Positions 7,687-17,600 of a DNA stretch of 64,000 bases are shown piece by piece (within the stretch, counting starts at the first letter, position 1; each line of letters starts with the position of its first letter). The translations under genes were made by a program, and so were the position numbers. Source of the stretch: JBBROS01 sp965213845 (lineage in GTDB: Bacteria; Pseudomonadota; Alphaproteobacteria; Acetobacterales; Acetobacteraceae); the NCBI GenBank assembly GCA_965213845.1, contig CBDCAI010000014.1, positions 1 through 64,000 on the forward strand, read 5' to 3'. Below the pieces are notes generated by a model. That model was not told where the DNA came from, ran no database searches, and saw only the letters and a list, made by a program, of their open reading frames with translations.

Positions 7687-9150
7687 CTAAAAGTTCACTA
7701 CCTGACTTCGAAAAAGTTTCGCATAGGCCGCGGCAGGCGCGGACCAGCCGACCTTGGCACGCATGGCGTTGCGCTGCAGATGCGCCCACGCCTCCGGATC
7801 GGCCCAGAGCTGGGCTGTCCGGTGCAGCGCCGCCCGCAGCCCGTCACCCGTCACGGGCAGGAACTGCACGCCCGTGGCCACCTGCGCGGCAAGGCCGGCC
7901 GGGTTGGCGTCGATGACGGTGTCCGACAGGCCGCCCACCCGGGCCACCACCGGGATCGCGCCGTAGCGGAGGGCATAGAGCTGCGTCAGGCCGCACGGCT
8001 CAAATCGGGAGGGCACCAGCAGCGCGTCGCAGCCGGCCTGCACCAGGTGCGCCAGCGCCTCGTCATAGCCGATCTCCGCCGCGACCTGGCCGGGATGCCG
8101 GTCGGCAGCGGCCCGCAGCGCCTGTTCGAGCTCCGATTCGCCGGTGCCCAGCACGGCCAGCTGGGCCCCGAGCCCGATCAGGGTCGGCAGCGACTCCAGC
8201 ACGAGGTCGATGCCCTTCTGGTGCGACAGGCGGCTGACGATGGCAAAGACCAGCGCGCCCGGCGCCGGATCGAGGCCGAAGCGCGCCTGCAGGGCGGCCT
8301 TGTTCCGGCCGCGCCGTCGGGCATGCGGCCCGGTGTAGCGCGCGGGCAGCAGCGGGTCCGCCGCCGGGTCCCATACCGTCGTGTCGATGCCGTTCACGAT
8401 GCCGGACACCGCGGCGGCCCGCGTCCGCAGCAGGCCGTCGAGGCCCTGGCCGTGCTCGGGCTGCATGATCTCGGCGGCATAGCCGGGCGAGACCGTCGTG
8501 ATCGCGTCGGCGAAGCGCAGCCCGGCCTTCAGGGCGCCGATGCCGCCGAAGAACTCGACGCCCTCGATCGTGAAGCTCTCGGGCGGCAGGCCGAGCCTGG
8601 CCAGGCGGTCAAACGGCGCCCAGCCGGGGAAGGCCATGTTGTGGACGGTCAGCACGGTCGGCGGGTGCGGCAGCCCGGCATAGTGCAGGTAGGCCGGCAC
8701 CAGCCCGGCCTGCCAGTCATGCGCGTGCACCAGGTCGGGCTGCCACGGCGCCGCACATCCCTGCGTAATGGCGACGGCCGCCTGGCAGAGTGCGGCGAAG
8801 CGCTCGGGGTTGTCGGACCAGGCGCCCCCGCCCGGCTGGTCGTAGGGCGTGCCGGGGCGGTCGTAGAGGTGTGCCGCATCCAGCACCAGAAGCGGCAGGC
8901 CCGCGACGGTGGCCGACAGCAGCCGGGCCGGGGCACCCATCAACGTGTCGAAGCGGTGCAGCGTGCGAGGCCGGGACAGCGCCGCCAGGACGGCGGGGTA
9001 GCCCGGCACGAGGGTCCGCACCTCGACATCACAGGCGGTCAGGGCGGCCGGCAGGGCGCCCACGACATCCGCCAGGCCCCCGGTCTTGACCAGCGGGAAC
9101 ACCTCCGACGCGACGGCGAGAACCCGCAGCGGCGCGGGCGCCTTTGCCAC
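7687..9150 (-). CDS. glgA: Glycogen synthase (ADP-glucose type)
   Basis: GlgA (487 residues) is a GT5 transferase that extends alpha-1,4-glucan from ADP-glucose. The N-terminal SEVFPLVKTGGLADVVGALP contains the KTGGL ADP-glucose-binding motif. The C-terminal Rossmann domain has FEPCGLTQLYALRYG with the catalytic glutamate. It starts one base after the glgC stop, so it belongs to the same operon and uses the product of GlgC. No glgB branching enzyme or glgX debranching enzyme is present in the window. Confidence 0.97.
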   Translation of the reverse strand: MAKAPAPLRVLAVASEVFPLVKTGGLADVVGALPAALTACDVEVRTLVPGYPAVLAALSRPRTLHRFDTLMGAPARLLSATVAGLPLLVLDAAHLYDRPGTPYDQPGGGAWSDNPERFAALCQAAVAITQGCAAPWQPDLVHAHDWQAGLVPAYLHYAGLPHPPTVLTVHNMAFPGWAPFDRLARLGLPPESFTIEGVEFFGGIGALKAGLRFADAITTVSPGYAAEIMQPEHGQGLDGLLRTRAAAVSGIVNGIDTTVWDPAADPLLPARYTGPHARRRGRNKAALQARFGLDPAPGALVFAIVSRLSHQKGIDLVLESLPTLIGLGAQLAVLGTGESELEQALRAAADRHPGQVAAEIGYDEALAHLVQAGCDALLVPSRFEPCGLTQLYALRYGAIPVVARVGGLSDTVIDANPAGLAAQVATGVQFLPVTGDGLRAALHRTAQLWADPEAWAHLQRNAMRAKVGWSAPAAAYAKLFRSQVVNF

Positions 9151-9151
9151 G

Positions 9152-10426
9152 TCAGGCCCCGAGCGCGTCGATCATCGGCTGGGTGATCAGGCAGACGCCG
9201 CGCTCGGTCCGGCGGAAGCGCGCCGCGTCCAGCACGGGGTCCTCGCCCACCACCAGCCCGTCCGGGATGCGCACGCCGCGGTCGATCACCACGTCGCGCA
9301 GCCGGGCCCGACGCCCGATCTCGGCATAGGGCAGCACGACCGCGCCCTCGATATTGGCATAGGAGTGGGTGTGCACCCCGGTGAACAGCAGGCTGCGCCG
9401 GATGCTGCTGCCGGAGACGATGCAGCCGCCGGACACCAGCGAACTCACGGCCTGGCCGCGCCGGATCTTCTCGTCGTGCACGAACTTGGCCGGGGGCACG
9501 ATCTCGGCATAGGTCCAGATGGGCCAGTCGCGGTCATAGAGGTCGAGCCCGGGGACGAAGTCCGTCAGGTCGATGTTCGCCTCCCAATAGGCGTCGACGG
9601 TGCCGACGTCGCGCCAATAGGCCTGGTTCTCCGATGCGCTGCGGACGCAGGAGGTGGCGAAGCGGTGGGCGACGGCCTTACCGCCGGTGACGATGTGCGG
9701 GATGATGTCGCGGCCGAAATCGTGGCTGGAGTCGGGCGCCACGGCGTCGCGCCGCAGCTGGTCGATCAGGAAGGCGGTGTCGAACACGTAGATGCCCATG
9801 CTGGCGAGCGCGCGGTCCGGGTCGCCGGGGATGCCGGGCGGGTCGGCGGGCTTCTCCAGGAACGAGGTGATGCGGTCCGCCGCGTCCACGGCCATGACGC
9901 CGAAGGCCGCCGCCTCCATCCGCGGCACCTCGACGCACGCGACCGTCACGTCGGCGCCCTGGTCCACGTGCTGCTGCAGCATGGGGCCGTAGTCCATCTT
10001 GTAGATGTGATCGCCGGCGAGCAGGACGATGTAGCGGGGATCGTAGCTCTCGATGATGTCGATGTTCTGGAACACGGCGTCGGCGGTGCCGGCGTACCAC
10101 CCGGCCTCGTCCACCCGCTGGCTGGCCGGCAGCACGTCGAAGCTCTCGTTGCGCTCGGGCCGCATGAAGTTCCAGCCGCGGGCCAGGTGCCGGATCAGGC
10201 TGTGCGCCTTGTACTGCGTGGCGACGCCGATGCGGCGGATGCCGGAGTTGAGCGCGTTCGACAGGGCGAAGTCGATGATGCGCGACTTGCCGCCGAAGTA
10301 GACGGCAGGCTTGGCGCGGATGTTGGTCAGCTCCTGCAGGCGGCTGCCGCGTCCGCCGGCGAGCACATAGGCCATGGCGTGGCGCACGGGCGCGCCGCCC
10401 GGTCCGCTGGTCCGATGATCGGTCAT
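9152..10426 (-). CDS. glgC: Glucose-1-phosphate adenylyltransferase
   Basis: GlgC (424 residues) makes ADP-glucose from glucose-1-phosphate and ATP, the committed step of glycogen synthesis. The N-terminal AYVLAGGRGSRLQELT is the nucleotidyltransferase signature, KPAVYFGGKSRIIDF follows, and a left-handed beta-helix domain forms the C-terminus. The ATG at 10426 overlaps the glgP stop as ATGA, which fixes the start (longer frames extend into glgP). Next gene glgA begins one base after its stop. Confidence 0.97.
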   Translation of the reverse strand: MTDHRTSGPGGAPVRHAMAYVLAGGRGSRLQELTNIRAKPAVYFGGKSRIIDFALSNALNSGIRRIGVATQYKAHSLIRHLARGWNFMRPERNESFDVLPASQRVDEAGWYAGTADAVFQNIDIIESYDPRYIVLLAGDHIYKMDYGPMLQQHVDQGADVTVACVEVPRMEAAAFGVMAVDAADRITSFLEKPADPPGIPGDPDRALASMGIYVFDTAFLIDQLRRDAVAPDSSHDFGRDIIPHIVTGGKAVAHRFATSCVRSASENQAYWRDVGTVDAYWEANIDLTDFVPGLDLYDRDWPIWTYAEIVPPAKFVHDEKIRRGQAVSSLVSGGCIVSGSSIRRSLLFTGVHTHSYANIEGAVVLPYAEIGRRARLRDVVIDRGVRIPDGLVVGEDPVLDAARFRRTERGVCLITQPMIDALGA

Positions 10427-12984
10427 GCGGATGCGCCCGCCGACACGGGCGCGTGCCAGATTTCGTCGGCGTACTCGCGGATGGTGCGGTCCGACGAGAA
10501 CCAGGCGACCCCGGCCGTGTTCAGCACCGCCGTGCGCCACCAGGCCGCCTCGTCCCGCCAGAGCCGGTCCACGGCGTCCTGCGACTCGACGTAGCTGTCG
10601 AAGTCGGCACACACCATGAAGGGGTCGCGTTCGACCAGCATGTCGACCAGCGCGCGGTAGCGTTCGGGCTCGGTGGGCGAGAACACGCCGGCGCGGATGC
10701 TCTCCAGCGCCTGGTGCAGCGCCGGGCTGCGCGCGACCATGTCGTGCGCATCGAGGCCGCGGGCGTGGCGGGCGACGACGCCCTCGGCCGTCATGCCGAA
10801 GATGAAGATGTTGGCGGCGCCCACATGGTCCCTGATCTCCACGTTGGCGCCGTCGAGCGTGCCGATGGTCAGAGCCCCGTTCAGGGCCAGCTTCATGTTG
10901 CCGGTGCCCGAGGCCTCCATGCCGGCCGTCGAGATCTGTTCCGAGAGGTCGGCCGCCGGGATGATGCGCTCGGCCAGGCTCACGTTGTAGTTGGGCAGGA
11001 ACACGATCTTGAGCCGCCCGGCGACGGAGGGGTCGGTGTTCACCACCTGGCCCACGTCATGCGCCAGGCGGATCACCAGCTTGGCCATGCGGTAGCCCGG
11101 CGCGGCCTTGCCGGCGAAGATCTTGACGCGCGGCACCCAGTCGCGGTTCGGCTGGGCGCGGATGGCGTCGTACAGCGCCACCGCCTGCAGGACGTTCAGC
11201 AGCTGGCGCTTGTACTCGTGCATGCGCTTGATGTGCACGTCGAACAGGGCCGAAGGGTCGATCGCGATCCCGGTGCGGTCCTGCACGATGCGGGCCAGGG
11301 TCGCCTTCGCGCGGCGCCGCTGGGCCGCGAACTCCTGCCGGAAGGCGCTGTCTTCGGCGTGGGACACCAGGTCCTGCAGGGAACTGGGGTCGGACAGCAC
11401 GCGGCGGCCGAGCGTGTCGGTCAACAGCCGGGTCAAGGCGGGGTTGGCGCGGTGCAGCCAGCGGCGGACGGTGATGCCGTTGGTCTTGTTGCTGATCCGG
11501 CCCGGGTAGACGCCGTCCATGTCGTGGAAGATCGTCTGCCGGATCAAGGTCGTGTGCAGCGCCGAGACGCCGTTGATGGCGTGGCTGCCCAGGAAGGCCA
11601 GGTGGCCCATGCGGACGCGACGCCCGTGCCGCTCGTCGATCAGCGAGGTGCGGGCCAGCAGCGCGTCCTCGGGGCCCGGCCCCGCCTTGGACCGCACGTG
11701 CTCCAGGTGCCGGCCGTTCAGCAGGTAGATCAGCTGCATGTGCCGCGGCAGCAGCCGCTCCATCAGGCTGACCGGCCACGTCTCGAGCGCCTCGGGCAGC
11801 AGGGTGTGGTTGGTGTAGGCGATCGTGGCGACGGTGATGCGCCAGGCGGCGTCCCAGTCGCGGCCGTGCACGTCCATCAGCAGGCGCATCAGCTCGATCA
11901 CCGCGATGGCGGGATGGGTGTCGTTCAGCTGGACGGCGGCCTTGTCGGCCAGCGTGTCGAGCGTGCCGAACTGGTCGAGGTGCCGGCGCAGCAGGTCCTG
12001 CAGCGAGGCCGACGCGAAGAAGAACTCCTGCCGCAGCCGCAGCTCCTGCCCGGCGTCGCTGTCGTCACCGGGATACAGCACGCGGGAGACGGCCTCGGTG
12101 CGGACCTTGTCCTGCAGGGCGCCGACATGGTCGCCGCGGTTGAACGCCTCCAGATGCAGCGGCGTGGCCGCGCGGGCGGACCAGAGGCGGAGCGTGTTGG
12201 CGTGATGCCGCGTGAGGCCGGGCTCACCGCCCGGGTCGACCCCGCCGGGTTCAGTAGCGCCTGGTTCAGTAACGCCTGGGCCGCCGATCACCGGCGTGTC
12301 GTAGGCGACGGCCGAGAGCGTCTCGGCTGGCTGCCAGGCGTAGGTGACGCGCCCGTCCGGCTCCTGATGGGCGGAGACGTGGCCGCCGAAGCCCACGGGG
12401 TAGGCGACCTCCGGCCGCTCGAACTCCCAGGGGTTGCCGAACCGCAGCCACTCCTCCGGCAGCTCCTGCTGGATGCCGTTCTCGATCACCTGGCGGAACA
12501 GCCCGTGCTCGTAGCGGATGCCGTAGCCGTAGGCGGCGACGCCCAGGGTGGCCATCGACTCCATGAAGCAGGCGGCCAGCCGCCCGAGCCCGCCATTGCC
12601 GAGGGCCGCGTCCGGCTCCTCCTCGCGCAGCGCTTCCAGGTCCACGCCTTCCTGGGCCAGCGCCTCGCGCACCGCTTCGGTCAGGCCGAGGTTGCCGATC
12701 GAGTCGGCCAGCAGGCGGCCGATGAGGAACTCGAGCGACAGGTAATAGACGCGCTTGGCCCCGCTCTCGTAGCTACGGCGGGTGCTTTCGAACCAATGGT
12801 CGACCATCTCGTCGCGCACGGCGAACGCGGTGGCCAGGAACCAGTCGCGCAGGCTCGCGGCGGCGGCGGTCTTGCCGACCTGGTAGGTCAGCTTGCCGAC
12901 GATCCGGGCGCGCAGCTCCGCGGTGCGCAGCGCGTGGCTCGGGGTCATGGACCCGGTCGGAGGGGCGGCAGGTTGAGTGTCCAT
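10423..12984 (-). CDS. glgP: Glycogen/alpha-glucan phosphorylase
   Basis: GlgP (853 residues) releases glucose-1-phosphate from glycogen. The GNGGLGRLAACF segment near 135 and the pyridoxal-phosphate site EASGTGNMKLALNGALTIGT near 670 are intact. The start is at 12984, where TGATG joins it to the preceding membrane-protein gene. An oddity is a ~20-residue Gly/Pro/Glu-rich insert before HANTLRLWSA near residue 245, encoded in part by a 15-bp tandem duplication. Synthesis and breakdown genes being in one operon is common in alphaproteobacteria. No deviation at catalytic residues was seen. Confidence 0.96.
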   Translation of the reverse strand: MDTQPAAPPTGSMTPSHALRTAELRARIVGKLTYQVGKTAAAASLRDWFLATAFAVRDEMVDHWFESTRRSYESGAKRVYYLSLEFLIGRLLADSIGNLGLTEAVREALAQEGVDLEALREEEPDAALGNGGLGRLAACFMESMATLGVAAYGYGIRYEHGLFRQVIENGIQQELPEEWLRFGNPWEFERPEVAYPVGFGGHVSAHQEPDGRVTYAWQPAETLSAVAYDTPVIGGPGVTEPGATEPGGVDPGGEPGLTRHHANTLRLWSARAATPLHLEAFNRGDHVGALQDKVRTEAVSRVLYPGDDSDAGQELRLRQEFFFASASLQDLLRRHLDQFGTLDTLADKAAVQLNDTHPAIAVIELMRLLMDVHGRDWDAAWRITVATIAYTNHTLLPEALETWPVSLMERLLPRHMQLIYLLNGRHLEHVRSKAGPGPEDALLARTSLIDERHGRRVRMGHLAFLGSHAINGVSALHTTLIRQTIFHDMDGVYPGRISNKTNGITVRRWLHRANPALTRLLTDTLGRRVLSDPSSLQDLVSHAEDSAFRQEFAAQRRRAKATLARIVQDRTGIAIDPSALFDVHIKRMHEYKRQLLNVLQAVALYDAIRAQPNRDWVPRVKIFAGKAAPGYRMAKLVIRLAHDVGQVVNTDPSVAGRLKIVFLPNYNVSLAERIIPAADLSEQISTAGMEASGTGNMKLALNGALTIGTLDGANVEIRDHVGAANIFIFGMTAEGVVARHARGLDAHDMVARSPALHQALESIRAGVFSPTEPERYRALVDMLVERDPFMVCADFDSYVESQDAVDRLWRDEAAWWRTAVLNTAGVAWFSSDRTIREYADEIWHAPVSAGASA
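12248..12277. repeat. 15-bp tandem duplication inside glgP
   Basis: Two adjacent copies of GGTTCAGTARCGCCT (12248-12262 and 12263-12277) differ at one base. On the minus strand they encode part of the GVTEPGATEPGG insert of the phosphorylase. The duplication keeps the reading frame. Confidence 0.85.
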
Positions 12985-14105
12985 CACGGGTTCGCCAGGT
13001 TTTGCGGGGTGGTTCTCGCACTCCCGACCCAGTCCCGCCACAGGAGAATGAGGGCGGCCATGACGGCCGGGCCGAGGAACAGCCCGAGCAGGCCGAAGGT
13101 CTCGACGCCGCCCAGGATGCCGAGCAGCACCCACAGGAAAGGCAGCTGGGTCGCGCCGCCGATCAGCACGGGGCGGACGAAGTGGTCGGCGCCGAACACC
13201 ACCAGCACGCCGAACGCCGCGAGCACGGCGGCGGCCAAGGTCTTGCCGGCGGCCACTGCCAGCAGGCAGGCGACGGCGAGCAGGACCCAGGCGCCCACCG
13301 GGATCATCGCCGCCCCCGCGGTGATGGCGCCGAGCAGCGCCGGGTGCGGCACGCCCGCCACGGCATAGGCGATGCCCAGCAGGAGGCCCACGCCCAGCCC
13401 GACCAGCACCAGCCCGTCGACGGTGCCGTGGATGGAGGCGACGATCTGCTTGGCCATCTGCTCGCCATGCGGGCCGAACAGGCGGCGGCTGAGGTCCAGC
13501 AGCTGCTCCCGCAGCTGGGCGCCGTCGCGATACAGGAAGAACAGGGCCAGCATCTCGAAGCCGAAGTTGACCATGCTGTGCAGGGCGCGGCTGCCATAGC
13601 TGCGCCCGAACAGCATCAGCTCGGTGTCGAGCCGGCCGAGCATGGACCGGGCGCCCTCGGGCTTGCCGAGGTTGGCGTCCCACCAGCCGGTCAGCTGCGC
13701 CTGGCCCGCCGGCAGATGGGTCAGCGCGTCGGGCAACGGCACGCCGTTCTGCCGTGCCGCGACGACCCAGGCGGCGATGGACCGGGCCTCGTGCCCCACC
13801 TCGTACGCCAGCAGCACCAGCGGGACCAGGACCACGAGGGTCGTGGCCACCGTGAACAGCAGCGGCAGCAGGATGTTGTGCCGACCCGGCGGCACCCGGC
13901 GCTGCGCCCGCTCGTACAGCGGCCACGTCGCCACGGCCAGCACGGCCGCCCAGGCCAGCGCCCGCAGGAAGCCGCCCAGGATGAAGATACCGAGGGCCAG
14001 CAACGCCACGCCCAGCAGGATGCGGGCCAGGCGCTGCTCCTTCGGTTGGGGAGGCGTGGGGGGTGCCGCAGGCGAGGAGGGGGTCAGGAGCGTGGGATCG
14101 GGCAT
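12984..14105 (-). CDS. AI-2E family (PerM-like) membrane transporter
   Basis: A 373-residue integral membrane protein with about eight hydrophobic segments and the family layout: two early helices, a long soluble stretch (about 95-190), then a helix cluster with GAWVLLAVACLL and the C-terminal GLFLGPAVMAALILLW. The AI-2E/PerM family exports varied small molecules or ions; the substrate here is unknown. Its stop overlaps the glgP start as TGATG, so it heads the glycogen operon. The start at 14105 is chosen because the N-terminus (MPDPTLLTPSSPAAPP) leads directly to the first membrane helix. Confidence 0.85.
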   Translation of the reverse strand: MPDPTLLTPSSPAAPPTPPQPKEQRLARILLGVALLALGIFILGGFLRALAWAAVLAVATWPLYERAQRRVPPGRHNILLPLLFTVATTLVVLVPLVLLAYEVGHEARSIAAWVVAARQNGVPLPDALTHLPAGQAQLTGWWDANLGKPEGARSMLGRLDTELMLFGRSYGSRALHSMVNFGFEMLALFFLYRDGAQLREQLLDLSRRLFGPHGEQMAKQIVASIHGTVDGLVLVGLGVGLLLGIAYAVAGVPHPALLGAITAGAAMIPVGAWVLLAVACLLAVAAGKTLAAAVLAAFGVLVVFGADHFVRPVLIGGATQLPFLWVLLGILGGVETFGLLGLFLGPAVMAALILLWRDWVGSARTTPQNLANP

Positions 14106-14175
14106 GGCGGAGAGGTTGCCCCGGACCGGGGGACGAGTCACGGTGTCCGCGATCGATGAGCATGGGACGACCGAA

Positions 14176-14634
14176 ATGACGGATGCGAAGTGGGAGACGG
14201 ACGGCGTGCGGGTGGTGCCGGGCGACAGCCTGGACACCAACACGGCACAGACCCCGGGGATGAACCGCGCGGCGGCGATCAACTTCGCCCGGGTGGGGGC
14301 GCAGAAGCTCTGGGCCGGCACGGTGCACATCCATCCGGACGCCAAGACCGGTGCGCACCACCACGGCGCGCTCGAGAGCGTGATCTACGTCGTGCGCGGC
14401 CGGGCCCGCATGCGGTGGGGCGAGGCGCTGGAGTTCGTGGCCGAGGCGGGGCCCGGCGACTTCATCTTCATCCCGCCCTATGTGCCGCACCAGGAGATCA
14501 ACGCCTCCACGGACGAGACGCTGGAATGCGTGCTGGTCCGCAGCGACAACGAGGCGGTGGTCGTCAACCTGAACATCGACGCGGTGGAGCAGCCCAAGGC
14601 CGTCAAATGGATCGATCCGATCCACAAGCACTGA
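14176..14634 (+). CDS. Cupin-domain protein
   Basis: A 152-residue single-domain cupin. Motif 1 is visible as GAHHHGALESVIYVVRG (metal-binding His and Glu) and motif 2 as GDFIFIPPYVPHQEIN (third His). Such proteins bind a metal and act as dioxygenases, isomerases or small-molecule sensors. The exact reaction is not predictable. It starts 71 bases from the divergent AI-2E gene and ends 9 bases before the convergent end of the large glycosyltransferase gene, so it is probably monocistronic. Confidence 0.85.
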   Translation: MTDAKWETDGVRVVPGDSLDTNTAQTPGMNRAAAINFARVGAQKLWAGTVHIHPDAKTGAHHHGALESVIYVVRGRARMRWGEALEFVAEAGPGDFIFIPPYVPHQEINASTDETLECVLVRSDNEAVVVNLNIDAVEQPKAVKWIDPIHKH

Positions 14635-14643
14635 CGAGCGCGG

Positions 14644-17600
14644 TCAGCCTTTCTGAGCGCGCGTGCGCTTCGGGGCGGCAGGTGCGGCCCGGCCCGCGGG
14701 ACCGGCGGCCGGGCGGCCCGGAAGCATCACGACGCGCACCCCCGTCCGGCCCTTGCAGCGGCCTTCGTAGCGTGTGGTGTGGTCGAGCGTGGCGAGCAGC
14801 GGGCTGAAGAACGGATCGCCGGCGGTGAAGGTGCGGCGCCAACGGGCCAGGAGCCGCCGGTCGTCCTCCGGGTGCGGCTCGGCCGCGGGGGTCCGGGTCG
14901 CGCTCTCGCGGTGATACAGGACGGTGAAGCCGTCGTACAGCACCTTGTGGCCGGTTTCGCCGATGCGGAGACAGAGGTCCGTGTCGTTGAACCCGACCGT
15001 GAAGGTCTCGTCGAAGCCCTGCACCGAGTCGAAGACGTCGCGGCGCACCATCATGCAGGCCGCGGTCACGGCCGAGTAGTCGCGGACGCTCGTCAGGTTG
15101 CCGAGGTAGCCGCCGTTGCGGCCGCCGCCGTCCAGGTAGGCCGGCTGGGCGCGCATCGCGTGGTCGGCCCCGGCGCCGTCGATCCCGATCAGCACGCCGG
15201 CATGCTGGACGCGGTCGTCGCCGTACAGCAGCAGCGGGCCGACGGCGCCGGTGCCGGGCCGCGCGACCAGGCTGCGGAGCCGCTGGATCCAGCCCGGCGC
15301 CACGGCGGTGACGTCATTGTTCATGAACAGCAGGTGGCGCGCCGCGCCGCCATGCGCCGCGACGGCCCGGTTGTTCATGCGTGCGAAGTTGAACGGGCCG
15401 TCATAGGGCATGACGGTGTGGCGCGCAGCGATCTCCGCCAGCAGCGCCACCGCCGCCGGGTCCGTCGATTCGTGGTCGATCACGACGATCCGGATGTTCG
15501 CGGGCTTGCCCCGCTTCTGGCCCGATACCGGCGCCGGCGCCTTCGTGGCCTCGAGACTCTCGATGCAGGCGTGCAGCAGGTCCGCCCGGTCCTTCGTGGG
15601 GATCACGACCAGCACCTCGCCCCCGTCATCCGGCCAGTCGATCCGGTAGCCGCCGGGGACCAGGCCCGGGGACACGCTGGCGGACAGCCCGAGCCGGGCG
15701 AGGTGTGCTTCGAGCAGGCCGGTCATCACGGCGTCAGGGGGCGCATCGGTCTTGCCGCGCCGCCGGTACAGCACGCCCGGGACATGCGCGACGGCACGTG
15801 CCTGCTCGACCGCCCGCAGCAGCGCGTCGATCCCGGCCGCTTCGGCGCCGGGCAGCGCCTCGTCCCATGGCAGCGCGCGGGCGAGGCTGGCCCGGATGGC
15901 GGCCAGGCGGATGCGGGCGGGGTGGCTCAACAGGTAGTCGTGGCTGAAGGCGGGCCTGGCGTGGATGGCGGCGATGATGCCGATGTCGTCCGTCGTGACC
16001 GCCTCGTCGCCATAGACGATGTCGGCCCCGGTCTCCTGCGCGGCGGCGGCCAGCCGGTGCACGGCGTCCGGCTCCAGAACGTCGTTCGGGTCGATTACCG
16101 CGATCCATGCGCCCGTGGCGGAGTCGAGGCCCAGGTTGATCGCGCCGGCGGTGCCGACGGGCGCTGCGGCCGGGATCACGCGGATGCGGGGGTCGTGGCT
16201 GGCGGCGACCTCCAGGATCTCGGTCACGTCAGGCGTGCCGGCGCCGGGCTGGATGCAGATCAGCTCCCAGTTGGCGGACCACTGGCCCATGACGGCGTCG
16301 AGCGCGGCGATCAGCCGGTCCCGTGCGGGATCGAGGACCGGCATCACGAGCGTGATGGGGGTCGCTGCCGTCCGATGGGTGACGGCGGCGGCCAGGCGCT
16401 GCAGGGTCCGGGCGGGCAGGCGCTGCGAACGGTCCAGCATGCGGACCATGGTGTCGTCCGCCTTCAGCTGCCGGGGCGAGCCGGGCAGGACCGTGCCCGC
16501 GCCCGCGACCCGGACCGCGATGTCGAGACCCCGGAGCGACAGCAGCGGGCGGTCGAGCCGGAACGAGAAGCCGCATCGGGCGCTCGGCACGCCGGACTGC
16601 TGCACGTCGGCGCGGGGCACGTCCGCGCGGCCGCTGCCGATCACCGCGCCGTCGCAGACCGCCTCCAGGAACAAGGGCGTCCCGGGGTCCTGCAGGTCGA
16701 GCGCCCAACCGCCGACCGTCTGGCCCTGCAGAAGGTCGAAGCTGCCGACGATCTCGGGCTCGACCTCCAGCAGATAGGGGCTGCCGACCAGCTCCATGCC
16801 GGTTTCGGCGACGAACGCCTGGACGCGGACGATGCGCTGCCGGGCGAAGGCGGGCGGGAAGGGGACGACGAACCCGGCGATCCCCGGCGGATAGCCCATC
16901 TCGACCAGGTCCTGCCGCAGCAGGTCGGGCAGGACGGTCGCGACGGTCCGGCCGTCGAGCCGGACCTCGAGCCCGACGGGCCGGGCCGGGTCGGTCGGGT
17001 CCAGCAGCCAGCCGCGCACCACGGGCTCCGCGGTCCGGTCCAGGTGACCGACGGCGCCGATGTCGGCCATGGTCAGGGTCAGCGGCTGGTCCAGTTCGAC
17101 CCCGTTCACGCGGGGGCGGAGCGTGAGGGACTGGCCGAGGGCGAGCAGGGCGAGCGGCCGGCCCGAGAAGCGGTGCATGCCGGCGGCCGCGCCGTCCTCG
17201 GGCATGGCGAAGGCACGGAACGCCAGCGTGTCGTCCGGGTAGCAGTCGACCAGCACCGGGCTCGGTTCGGCACGGCCGGGCGCCAGGGCGAACCGCCCCG
17301 TGATGAGCCCGCGGTCGCACGCCCAGCCATGCCACACCACGCCGCGGGCGGCCGCCAGATCGAGCGGCGCCGCCAGCAGGCTGCGGGCACCCGTCGTCTC
17401 CAGCACGTCCAGCATGCCGGACACGGCATGGTCCGGGATCGGCAGCCGCCAGGCGCCCCCCGCGCCGGTCGTGCCGGTGGCGATCAGCTCGCCATCCAAC
17501 AATAGCGCGAGCGCCTGGCCGGGGCCGAGATCCGCCGCCATGCCCGAAACGGCTTCGGCCGACAGGACGGTGGGCGCCGAATCGCTCAGCCCCGGGATGT

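Noticed and set aside
10453..13368. 971-codon open frame antisense to glgP
   Set aside because: Composition-driven shadow of glgP with repetitive His/Val/Gly protein and no homology.
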